Below are positions 34,029 to 41,207 of a stretch of 64,000 bases of DNA, piece by piece. A program made the position numbers and the translations under genes. Origin of the DNA: Isoptericola sp. AK164 (GTDB taxonomy: Bacteria > Actinomycetota > Actinomycetes > Actinomycetales > Cellulomonadaceae); the NCBI RefSeq assembly GCF_029643425.1, contig NZ_CP119106.1:558001-622000 (forward strand). Reading direction: 5' to 3'. A model generated the notes under the pieces. It saw only the letters and a program-made list of their open reading frames with translations, searched no databases and was not told where the DNA came from. The stretch's first letter is position 1. Every line of letters starts with the position of its first letter.

Positions 34029-35066
34029 ATGATCGGAGTCATGCTCTCGCTCCCCGCCGGTGCGGCCGGCTCCCGGATCGTCGGCCTCGGTCACCACCAG
34101 CCCGCCAAGGCCCTGACCAACGACGACATCGCACAGTTCGTCGAGACGAACGACGAGTGGATCCGGTCGCGCACCGGCATCGTCACCCGGCACGTCGCCG
34201 CCGACGACGTCACGGTGGCGGACATGGCCACCGCGGCGGCGGAGCACGCGCTGGCCGACGCCGGGGTGGCGAGCGACGACGTCGACCTGGTGATCGTGGC
34301 CACGACCACCGCGGCCGACCGTTCGCCGAACACCGCGGGCCGGGTGGCCTACGCGCTGCGTACCGGGGTCCAGCCGGGGGCGAGCACGCCGGAGGGCGAG
34401 GACGAGCCGGACCTGCGCGGGGTCGTCGGACCCGGCGTCATCGACGTCAACACCGCCTGCTCCGGGTTCGCCTACGCCGTGGGCCTCGCCGACCAGGCCA
34501 TCCGCGCCGGCAGCGCCCGGACCGCCGTCGTCGTCGGCTCGGAGAAGCTGACGGCGGTGACGGACTGGTCCGACCGGTCCACCTGCATCCTCACGGCCGA
34601 CGGGGCCGGTGCCGCGGTGCTCCAGGCCGCCGAGGAGCCCGGCGTCGGGCAGGTCGTGTGGGGCTCCGAGCCGGAGATCACCCCGGCGGTGCGGATCGAG
34701 GCCCCGGCCGAGCGCTTCGCGCAGGACGGCCGTGCGGTGTTCAAGTGGGCGATCACCCGGGCCGCCGAGCGGGCCCGCCGTGTGGTCGAGGCCTCCGGGC
34801 TCACGCTGGACGACGTCCAGGTGCTGGTGGCCCACCAGGCGAACCTGCGGATCATCGAGCCGCTGGCGAAGTCGCTCGGGCTCGAGGACCGCATCGTGGT
34901 CAGCGACATCACGGAGTCGGGCAACACCTCCGCGGCCTCGATCCCGCTGGGCCTGTCCAAGTGGTGGCATGACGGGCGGATCCCCGCGGGGGTGCCGGCG
35001 CTGCTGTTCGGCTTCGGCGGCGGGTTCACCTGGGCCGGCCAGGTGGTCATGACGCCGCAGCGCTGA
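34029..35066 (+). CDS. 3-oxoacyl-ACP synthase III family protein (FabH-like)
   Basis: A thiolase-fold condensing enzyme of about 345 residues. The catalytic triad is intact: Cys144 in NTACSGFAY, His269 in AHQANLR and Asn299 in SGNTSAAS. TNDEWIRSRTGI is the typical N-terminal signature. FabH condenses an acyl-CoA with malonyl-ACP to start fatty acid synthesis. Here it stands alone among sugar genes with no other fab genes, so a housekeeping role is doubtful and a side role in secondary metabolism or acyl transfer is possible. Two ATGs (34029, 34041) lack a clear ribosome site; the choice is tentative. Confidence 0.82.
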   Translation: MIGVMLSLPAGAAGSRIVGLGHHQPAKALTNDDIAQFVETNDEWIRSRTGIVTRHVAADDVTVADMATAAAEHALADAGVASDDVDLVIVATTTAADRSPNTAGRVAYALRTGVQPGASTPEGEDEPDLRGVVGPGVIDVNTACSGFAYAVGLADQAIRAGSARTAVVVGSEKLTAVTDWSDRSTCILTADGAGAAVLQAAEEPGVGQVVWGSEPEITPAVRIEAPAERFAQDGRAVFKWAITRAAERARRVVEASGLTLDDVQVLVAHQANLRIIEPLAKSLGLEDRIVVSDITESGNTSAASIPLGLSKWWHDGRIPAGVPALLFGFGGGFTWAGQVVMTPQR

Positions 35067-35122
35067 GTCCGCTCCGGCGCCCACCTGGTCGTTCGCCAGG
35101 CACGGTCGGGGCAGGGGTCCGG

Positions 35123-35143
35123 TAAAGTGGTGGAAACCGCTTT
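35123..35143 (+). promoter_or_regulatory. -10 box and LacI-type operator before a Gfo/Idh gene
   Basis: TAAAGT (35123-35128) is a -10-like hexamer directly followed by GGAAACCGCTTTC (35132-35144 region), a palindrome of the GGAAA-type LacI class. It is 28 bp before the TTG start of the oxidoreductase and shares GGAAACCGCTT with the site at 212-224. Confidence 0.5.
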
Positions 35144-35171
35144 CTGACCCGGAAGACCCCAGGAGCCAACG

Positions 35172-36524
35172 TTGTCCTCCACCACCAGCCGCCTCCGCTA
35201 CGCCGTCGTCGGCACCGGCCACCGTGCCGGCATGTTCGTCGGCGGGCTGCTCGAGAACCACGCCGACGAGGGCGAGATCGTCGCCTGGGTCGAGCCCAAC
35301 CCGGTGCGTGCCGCCGTCCACGAGGCGCGCGTCGCCGCCAAGGTCGGCGGCACCCGCCCGGTCTACGCCCCGGCCGACCTGGAGAGGGCGATCGCCGAGC
35401 AGCAGGTCGACCGCGTCGTGGTCACCAGCGTCGACAACACCCACGCCGAGATGGTCTCCCGGGCCCTGCGCGCCGGCGTCGACGTCGTGGTGGAGAAGCC
35501 CATCGCCGCCTCGGCCGACGAGGCGCGGCAGATCGCCGACGCCGTGGCCGAGACCGGCCGCGACGTCACGATGACCTTCAACTACCGCTACTCGCCGCGG
35601 AACTCGGCGCTGCGCGAGGTCGTCGCCTCCGGCGAGATCGGGCAGGTGCTGTCCGTGCACTTCGACTGGGCGCTGGACACCGTCCACGGGGCCGACTACT
35701 TCCGGCGCTGGCACCGCGAGAAGGTCAACAACGGCGGGCTGCTGGTGCACAAGTCGAGCCACCACTTCGACCTCGTCAACTGGTGGATCGACGACGTGCC
35801 GACCCGGGTCTTCGCCAGCGGCGGCCGCCGGTTCTACGGCGACGACGGCGCGCACGAGACGGACTACGAGCCCACCGCGGGCGAGCAGGACCTGCGGGCC
35901 CGGGGCGTGGACCCGTGGGCGATGGACCTCGACAAGGACCCGTACCTGCTCGAGCTCTACGGACCCGAGGCCCAGGCGCACGACGGCTACGTGCGCAACA
36001 AGTCGGTGTTCGACGCCGGCATCACCACCGAGGACACGCTCGGCCTGGTCGTCGAGTACGCCGGCGGGGCGATGCTGACCTACTCCCTGACGGCGCACAG
36101 CCCCTGGGAGGGGTACCGCGTCGTGGTCAACGGCACGCGGGGCCGCGCCGAGCTGGAGGTCGTCGAGCGCGGGTCCGTGCTCTTCGGCGACGACGGGCGC
36201 GCCGTGCTGGACCCGAGCTTCAGCGACGCCTACGCCGAGGACGCCGTGCGCCCCGTGGGCGAGCGCCTCGTCGTGCAGCGGCACTGGGAGCAGGCCGAGG
36301 AGCGCCCGATCGTCGCGGTCGCCGCCGGCGGGCACGGCGGTGGCGACACGCTGCTGCTCTCGGACGTGTTCCACGGCCGCGACGAGGTCGACCCGCTGGG
36401 ACGTGCCGCGGGGTTCCTCGACGGCCTGCGCGCCTCGGGCGTGGGGTACGCGGGCAACCGCTCGCTGGAGACGGGGGAGCCGGTGCGTCTCGCCGACCTC
36501 GGCCTCGGCGTCGACCTGGGCTGA
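35172..36524 (+). CDS. Gfo/Idh/MocA family oxidoreductase
   Basis: A 450-residue NAD(P)-dependent dehydrogenase for sugars or cyclitols. The Rossmann motif is AVVGTGHRAGMFVGG, the catalytic EKP is VVVEKPIA with Lys109, and the second domain has NNGGLLVHKSSHHFDLVNWW with the expected active-site His cluster. The C-terminal part is longer than in typical members. Translation starts at TTG 35172, supported by AGGAG six bases upstream. A LacI-type operator lies in its promoter. It is followed by a long palindrome and then a degenerate paralogue. Substrate unknown. Confidence 0.82.
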   Translation: MSSTTSRLRYAVVGTGHRAGMFVGGLLENHADEGEIVAWVEPNPVRAAVHEARVAAKVGGTRPVYAPADLERAIAEQQVDRVVVTSVDNTHAEMVSRALRAGVDVVVEKPIAASADEARQIADAVAETGRDVTMTFNYRYSPRNSALREVVASGEIGQVLSVHFDWALDTVHGADYFRRWHREKVNNGGLLVHKSSHHFDLVNWWIDDVPTRVFASGGRRFYGDDGAHETDYEPTAGEQDLRARGVDPWAMDLDKDPYLLELYGPEAQAHDGYVRNKSVFDAGITTEDTLGLVVEYAGGAMLTYSLTAHSPWEGYRVVVNGTRGRAELEVVERGSVLFGDDGRAVLDPSFSDAYAEDAVRPVGERLVVQRHWEQAEERPIVAVAAGGHGGGDTLLLSDVFHGRDEVDPLGRAAGFLDGLRASGVGYAGNRSLETGEPVRLADLGLGVDLG

Positions 36525-36532
36525 CCCCCTTC

Positions 36533-36607
36533 CCGCGAGATCGACGCACCCGTGCCGAGATCGACGCACCGTGCGTCGATCTCGGCACGGGTGCGTCGAT
36601 CTCGCGG
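36533..36607. repeat. Long perfect palindrome, 37-bp arms (CGAGATCGACGCAC word)
   Basis: Positions 36533-36569 and 36571-36607 are exact reverse complements around a single C. Within each arm CGAGATCGACGCAC (first base varying) occurs twice, separated by CCGTGC. It begins 9 bp after the stop of the oxidoreductase gene and precedes the operator of the next gene, so it probably terminates transcription. It is the longest such element in the window. Confidence 0.85.
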
Positions 36608-36687
36608 TGGGGCGGTGGCGGTGGGCGTGGTGCCGTCTCACATCGTCGAACACGTCTGGACCCGGGAGGCGCGGCGGGTTACAGTCC

Positions 36688-36701
36688 GGAAAGCGCTTGC
36701 C
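36688..36701 (+). promoter_or_regulatory. LacI-type operator before the second Gfo/Idh-like gene
   Basis: GGAAAGCGCTTGCC is a near-palindrome with the AAGCGCTT core typical of LacI/CcpA-class operators, 27 bp before the ATG at 36728. It would overlap the transcription start. It belongs to the same GGAAA group as 11554 and 35132. Confidence 0.5.
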
Positions 36702-36727
36702 AACCTGCCAGACACTGGAGACCGACG

Positions 36728-37780
36728 ATGACGTCCACGACCGCACCCGCGACGGCACCCGCCCCCGCACGTCCGGCGGGCCGCCCGCCGGCTCCTGGCC
36801 CGGACCGGCCGCGCACCGCCGTGCGCACCGCACGACGACGGGCCGTCCTCGTGGGCGACGGTCCGACGGCGGAGGCCGTCCGTGACGCGCCGGCCGGGCC
36901 GCACGCCGACGTCGTCGACCTGGTCGCCGACCTGGTCGGCGGCTCGGCGTCGAGCGAGGCCGCCGACGTCGACCGGCTGGTGCGCGAGACGGCGCCGGAC
37001 GTCGTCGTGGTCGCGTCCTCCCGCCCGACAGCCGCCGTCGTCGCCGCCCTGGACACCGGCGCGGACGTCGTGCTGGACGGCGCACCGGCCGGGGCCGGCG
37101 AGATCTACACGCTGGCCGAGGCCGTGCGGCGCGCCGAGGGCCGGCTCTCCGCCGCCTTCGACGACCGCTACGCCGCGGCCGCGGCGGAGCTGCGCCGGGT
37201 CGTGGCCGACGGGCGGCTCGGCACGGTGGTCTCGGCCCACGCCGAGTGGCTCCACGCGAACCGCGACCCCCGGACCGCGGCCGCGCGCACCAGCCGCCGG
37301 GCCGACATGCTCGGATGGTGGATCGACGACCTGCCGGTGTCCGTGTTCGCCCAGGGGCCGGGGTCCACGGGCCGGGCATCCGGCGTCGCGTCCGGCCACG
37401 GCATGGTGCTCGGCTACCAGGACGGGGCGACGGTCACCTGCAGCGAGACGGCGGGCGGTCCGCGCACCGGCTACCGGGTCGCGGTGAACGGGACGCTGGG
37501 CCGGGCGGACCTCGAGGTCGTCCACGGGCAGGGGGCCCGGCTCGTGGTGCACCGGCACGGCGGCGGCGCGGACGTCGTCCTGGACGCCGGTGCCGTCGCA
37601 ACCGACGGGCGCTCGGCCATGCTCCGCGCCCTGCTGGCGGGCGGCGACGACGCCGGACCGCTGCGCCGTCGCGCCGACGGGTCCGACCTGCTGCGTGCCG
37701 CCGGGGTCGCGGCCGCGGCCGCCCGCTCGGCGGCCTCGGGCCGCGCGGTCCCGCTGAGCGCGCTCGGCCTGGCGCTCTGA
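36728..37780 (+). CDS. Degenerate Gfo/Idh/MocA-like protein, catalytic motif lost
   Basis: A 350-residue divergent paralogue of the gene upstream. Shared blocks include GWWIDDLPVSVFAQG (upstream: NWWIDDVPTRVFASG) and GYRVAVNGTLGRADLEVV (upstream: GYRVVVNGTRGRAELEVV). The nucleotide-binding loop is VLVGDGPTAEAV, not GxGxxG. The EKP segment has become VLDGAP (residues 115-120), removing the catalytic Lys, and the HKSSHHFD histidine cluster is replaced by TSRRADML. The frame is intact and has its own operator and promoter region. It may be non-enzymatic (binding or sensing), or a gene decaying without frameshifts. An Ala/Pro-rich N-terminal tail of about 35 residues is extra. Confidence 0.75.
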   Translation: MTSTTAPATAPAPARPAGRPPAPGPDRPRTAVRTARRRAVLVGDGPTAEAVRDAPAGPHADVVDLVADLVGGSASSEAADVDRLVRETAPDVVVVASSRPTAAVVAALDTGADVVLDGAPAGAGEIYTLAEAVRRAEGRLSAAFDDRYAAAAAELRRVVADGRLGTVVSAHAEWLHANRDPRTAAARTSRRADMLGWWIDDLPVSVFAQGPGSTGRASGVASGHGMVLGYQDGATVTCSETAGGPRTGYRVAVNGTLGRADLEVVHGQGARLVVHRHGGGADVVLDAGAVATDGRSAMLRALLAGGDDAGPLRRRADGSDLLRAAGVAAAAARSAASGRAVPLSALGLAL

Positions 37781-37814
37781 GCCGTCCGCCGGCTCGCCGC
37801 AGCGGGGCCGTGCG

Positions 37815-38960
37815 TCAGCGGGTCCAGGGCGCCCCGAGCTCGCTGAACGTCTGCTGGCGGCGCGCGACCTGCTCGCACCAGTCGGCGACGTCGCTGACGA
37901 CCGGGTGCCGGGCGTCGCCCTCACCGACCCACGTGACGAGCTCGTCCGGCATCGGCCGCGGGTCCGGGCCGGTGCGGACGGCCTCCAGCACGCGCATGAA
38001 CGCGCCGGTGTCCCGCACGTCGCACAGCAGGCGGCGCTGCGGGTCGTCGTCGGCGCGCACCTCGAGCAGGTCCTCCAGCAGCGAGGTGCGGCCGTAGGTC
38101 TTGTCCAGGGTGAGGCGGTCGCTGCGCAGCACGAGCCGGTCGGACTCGTAGAACAGCTCGATCTCGCCCGCGGTGCCGAGCACCAGCACCCGGGCCCGGG
38201 TCCGCTCGGCCGCGCACAGGGTCAGGCCGAAGCCGTAGCGGGTGCCGTCCGCCGCGGTGACGCGGACCGAGGACGTGTCGTCGGCCTCGATCGGGTTGGC
38301 CCGGTAGAGGTCCGTGTCCACCCAGGCGACGTCCTCGGCGCGGGTCACGCCGCCGATCCGCAGCGCCGTGGCCACCGCGTGCGCGAGCGGGTTCGTCACG
38401 ACGCCGTCGACGACGTCGCGACCGTCCAGCCGTCGGCGGCCCGCCCACGGCGCCCGGGCCCAGTACGCGGCGTCGCGCACCCAGGTCCCGACGGCGCCGA
38501 ACCCGACGACGTCGCCGATCTCGCCGCGGGCGACGAGCTCGGACACCGCGGGCAGGGCGTGCGACCCGAAGGTCTGGAAGCCCACCTGGCAGGACCGGCC
38601 CGTGCGCTCGGTGACGGCGACGAGCTCGGTCAGCTCGGCCAGCGACGCCGTCGTCGGCTTCTCCAGCAGCACGTCCATGCCCGCCTCCATGGCCGCCCGG
38701 GCCAGCGGCAGGTGGGTGGGGATGGGCGTGCAGAGCACGACGACGTCGGGGCGGACGGCGTCGTCGGCCGACAGCAGGTCACCGAGGGTGGGGTACCAGG
38801 GGGTCCCGGCCCCGTGGGCCGGGTGGTCGGGGTCCGGCTCGCGCGGGTCCACGACCGCGCACAGCTCCGCGCGGCCCGCACGGGTCAGCTCGAGCGCGGT
38901 GCGGACGTGGTTGGTCCCGTGGCCGTGGATGCCGACCACGGCGAGGCGGGGGCTGCTCAT
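37815..38960 (-). CDS. Gfo/Idh/MocA family oxidoreductase
   Basis: A 381-residue dehydrogenase with a Rossmann start (LAVVGIHGHGTNHV), intact EKP in DVLLEKPTTAS near residue 98, and a C-terminal beta-sheet domain. GIHGHGTNH, with His in place of the usual GxGxxG, marks a subgroup. It lies 19 bp downstream of the LacI-DUF6807 fusion gene in the same leftward unit. By family knowledge DUF6807 (PmoA-like) proteins and Gfo/Idh proteins are often neighbours, so the pair probably acts on one sugar system. Convergent with the degenerate paralogue. Confidence 0.82.
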   Translation of the reverse strand: MSSPRLAVVGIHGHGTNHVRTALELTRAGRAELCAVVDPREPDPDHPAHGAGTPWYPTLGDLLSADDAVRPDVVVLCTPIPTHLPLARAAMEAGMDVLLEKPTTASLAELTELVAVTERTGRSCQVGFQTFGSHALPAVSELVARGEIGDVVGFGAVGTWVRDAAYWARAPWAGRRRLDGRDVVDGVVTNPLAHAVATALRIGGVTRAEDVAWVDTDLYRANPIEADDTSSVRVTAADGTRYGFGLTLCAAERTRARVLVLGTAGEIELFYESDRLVLRSDRLTLDKTYGRTSLLEDLLEVRADDDPQRRLLCDVRDTGAFMRVLEAVRTGPDPRPMPDELVTWVGEGDARHPVVSDVADWCEQVARRQQTFSELGAPWTR

Positions 38961-38979
38961 GGAGGTGCTCCTGGGATGG

Positions 38980-40947
38980 TCAGCGCAGGCCGGTGGCCAG
39001 CGCGGCGGCGTCGTCGATGTCGAGCTCCCGGTCCAGCAGGGCCGCCACGACGCCGGTCTCGACGGTCCCGCCGGCGGGGACCCGCAGAGGGGTGTCCCAG
39101 GCCAGGGCGGGGCAGGCGCCGGGGTACTCGGCGGCGCGCAGGAACCAGTGCCGTGCGGGGGAGGTCTGGGTCAGGAGCGTGGTCGTGCTGTGCTCCTCGC
39201 CCCGCGCGTCGCGGTGGCGCTGCACGAATGCCACCCACGGCGAGGTCGAGCCGTGCGCGAGGTCCTCGCCCTCGCCCTCGGCGGACAGCACGCGCGTCCG
39301 GTGCGCCAGCGGGAGCCGCCAGAACAGTCCTCCGTAGCCGGCGCCGGGCCGGCCGTTCGTCGCGGGGGAGCTGATCTGCAGCGGGCCGTGCGCGGCGTGC
39401 AGCGTGGAGCGCCACTCCAGCACCCACCCGTCGTCCAGCAGGCGTGCCCCGACGCGACGTCGCTCGTCGAGCACCGGGCGGCCGTGCTCGTCGGTCCAGG
39501 CGACCGTGTCCAGCAGGACGTTCGGGGACAGCGGGTCGATCGTGGTCTGGACCGACGTCTGGCGGCCGTGGTTGGGCAGCAGCGTCGGGCCGACGTCGGC
39601 GACGAACGTGCGCCCGCCCCAGTAGCTGGTGCCGTTGACGTCGGGCACGGCGAGGCTGACCCCGTAGTGGTGGCGGTGGTCGACCGGGCCCGACTCCGTC
39701 AGCGGGATCCCGGCCAGCGAGCTCACCGGGTGCAGGAACGGTCGCGGCGAGTGGATGGTCGGCAGGTCCTGGCCGGAGTCGTAGCGGGCCAGCGGTGCGC
39801 GGTCGACGCTGCGGTAGAGCGCGGGCACCCCCTGCTCGAGGCTCCAGGCGGGGTCCTGCTCGGCCTGGGTGACCTCCGGGACGGCGGTGGCGGCGGCCAC
39901 CGGGTCCTCGGGCAGGGCCGTGGCGCGCACGGCCGAACGGGGTACCGGTCCGGTGCTCGCGCGGACCTGGAGCTGGACCCCGAAGCGCGTCGTCTCGGCC
40001 GCGTGACCGGCGTCGTCGACCACGGCGTGCAGCTCGCGCCAGGCGTGCCGTCCCAGGTCCTGCTGCGGCACGGCGACGGTGGTCAGTGCCGGGGTGGCGT
40101 AGCGCGCCAGCTCGATGTCGTCGACGCCGCACACCGACAGGTCCGCCGGGACGGCGACGCCGGCCTCGTTCAGGGCGGCGAGCAGCCCGAAGGCCACCAG
40201 GTCGTTGAACGCCACGGCGGCCGTCACGCGGCTGGCCAGGACGTCCGGTGCCGCGGCGTGCCCGGCCGTGATGTCGGAGCCCGCGGGGAGGTCGACGACC
40301 TCGAGGTCCGGGTGACGCTCGCAGCTCGCGGTGAGGCCGCGGCGTCGTGCGATGTCGGAGACCGAGGCGCGGGGACCGGCGACGTAGGCGATGCGCCGGT
40401 GCCCGAGCTCGACGAGGTGCTCGACGACCTGCACCATCGCGTCGGCGTAGTCCACCACCAGGCTCGGGGCGCCGCGCGGGACGTCCCGGTTGACCACCAC
40501 GGCGGGGGAGACCTCCGGCAGCAGGGCGTCGAGCGCGCCGTCGGGCATGCGTGGCGAGACCAGGATGAGCGCGTCGCAGCGTGCGCGCGCCTCCCGGGCG
40601 ATCGACGCCTCGGTGCCGGGGTCCTCGGCCGAGTCCGCCACCAGCACGCGGTAGCCGTCCTCGCCGGCGGCGGAGGTGACGCCGCGCAGGATCTCCTGGA
40701 AGACGGGGTTGGCGAGGTCCGGGACGACGAGGGCCACGGTGGTGGTCCGGCCCAGCGAGAGGCTGCGCGCCACGTTGCTGGGGCGGTAGTTCAGCTCGAT
40801 CGCCGCCTCCTGCACGCGGGCGGAGATCGCGGGGTCCACGGTGCTGCGGCCGTTCATCACCCGGGAGACCGTCGCGCGGGAGACCCCGGCCGCTCGTGCG
40901 ACGTCGGCGATCGTCACCGCGGGTCGGCGCGTGGTCGCACCAGGCAT
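38980..40947 (-). CDS. LacI-type regulator fused to a DUF6807 (PmoA-like) domain
   Basis: One uninterrupted 655-residue frame. Residues 1-335 are a full LacI regulator: helix-turn-helix VTIADVARAAGVSRATVSRV, hinge, and effector domain ending in CGVDDIELARYATPALTTV and QVRASTGPVPRS, the usual LacI end. After a linker of about 35 residues, residues about 373-650 match DUF6807: FLHPVSSLAGIPLTESGPVD, HRHHYGVSLAVPDVNGTSYW, and late IDPLSPNVLLDTVAWTDEHG. Both halves look complete, so a frameshift or sequencing join is unlikely. The DUF6807 part might bind or modify the inducer. GGAGG precedes the ATG. It is divergent from a sugar ABC transporter with paired operators between. Confidence 0.87.
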   Translation of the reverse strand: MPGATTRRPAVTIADVARAAGVSRATVSRVMNGRSTVDPAISARVQEAAIELNYRPSNVARSLSLGRTTTVALVVPDLANPVFQEILRGVTSAAGEDGYRVLVADSAEDPGTEASIAREARARCDALILVSPRMPDGALDALLPEVSPAVVVNRDVPRGAPSLVVDYADAMVQVVEHLVELGHRRIAYVAGPRASVSDIARRRGLTASCERHPDLEVVDLPAGSDITAGHAAAPDVLASRVTAAVAFNDLVAFGLLAALNEAGVAVPADLSVCGVDDIELARYATPALTTVAVPQQDLGRHAWRELHAVVDDAGHAAETTRFGVQLQVRASTGPVPRSAVRATALPEDPVAAATAVPEVTQAEQDPAWSLEQGVPALYRSVDRAPLARYDSGQDLPTIHSPRPFLHPVSSLAGIPLTESGPVDHRHHYGVSLAVPDVNGTSYWGGRTFVADVGPTLLPNHGRQTSVQTTIDPLSPNVLLDTVAWTDEHGRPVLDERRRVGARLLDDGWVLEWRSTLHAAHGPLQISSPATNGRPGAGYGGLFWRLPLAHRTRVLSAEGEGEDLAHGSTSPWVAFVQRHRDARGEEHSTTTLLTQTSPARHWFLRAAEYPGACPALAWDTPLRVPAGGTVETGVVAALLDRELDIDDAAALATGLR

Positions 40948-41050
40948 CCTTGCCTCCGTCCTCGGTCACGCGTGGATCACGCGTGGATCACGTCCTGATC
41001 ACGACCGGCGCTCGGCACGAGGGTCGGTCCAGGAGTTGACCGTACACCAT

Positions 41051-41100
41051 GGGAAACCGGTTCCACCTGTGGTACGTTCCTCAGCAGCAACCGGTTTCCC
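41051..41100. promoter_or_regulatory. Paired LacI operators between the fusion regulator and the ABC transporter
   Basis: GGGAAACCGGTTCC (41051-41064) and GCAACCGGTTTCCC (41087-41100) are two copies of a GGAAACCGGTTTCC-type palindrome in opposite orientation. Their centres are 34 bp apart, close to three helical turns. CCACCTGTGG (41063-41072) is a further small palindrome between them. Cooperative binding of the divergent LacI-DUF6807 protein is likely. Confidence 0.65.
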
Positions 41101-41159
41101 GGTGCGGGCACCGACGCCCGGGCCGGCGGGAGCGATCGACGACGATCAGGAGGACGACG

Positions 41160-41207
41160 ATGGTGTCCACCGCGACACGGCACGGGGAGGTGCCGTCATG
41201 TCCGTGA
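41160..41207 (+). CDS. 15-codon upstream ORF overlapping the permease start
   Basis: ATG at 41160 is preceded by a strong AGGAGG (41148-41153) and encodes MVSTATRHGEVPSCP, ending in TGA at 41205-41207. It is out of frame with the permease gene and overlaps its ATG (41198) by 10 bp. Its ribosome site is at least as strong as that of the permease, so it could couple or limit permease translation. It could also be a chance ORF; no family is known. Confidence 0.4.
   Translation: MVSTATRHGEVPSCP

Noticed and set aside
28406-34042. 1,878-residue open frame on the minus strand opposite the PL11-CE12 gene
   Set aside because: It is a GC-rich antisense shadow: third-position bias belongs to the plus-strand gene, the translation is low-complexity Val/Gly/Arg, and no domain is recognisable.
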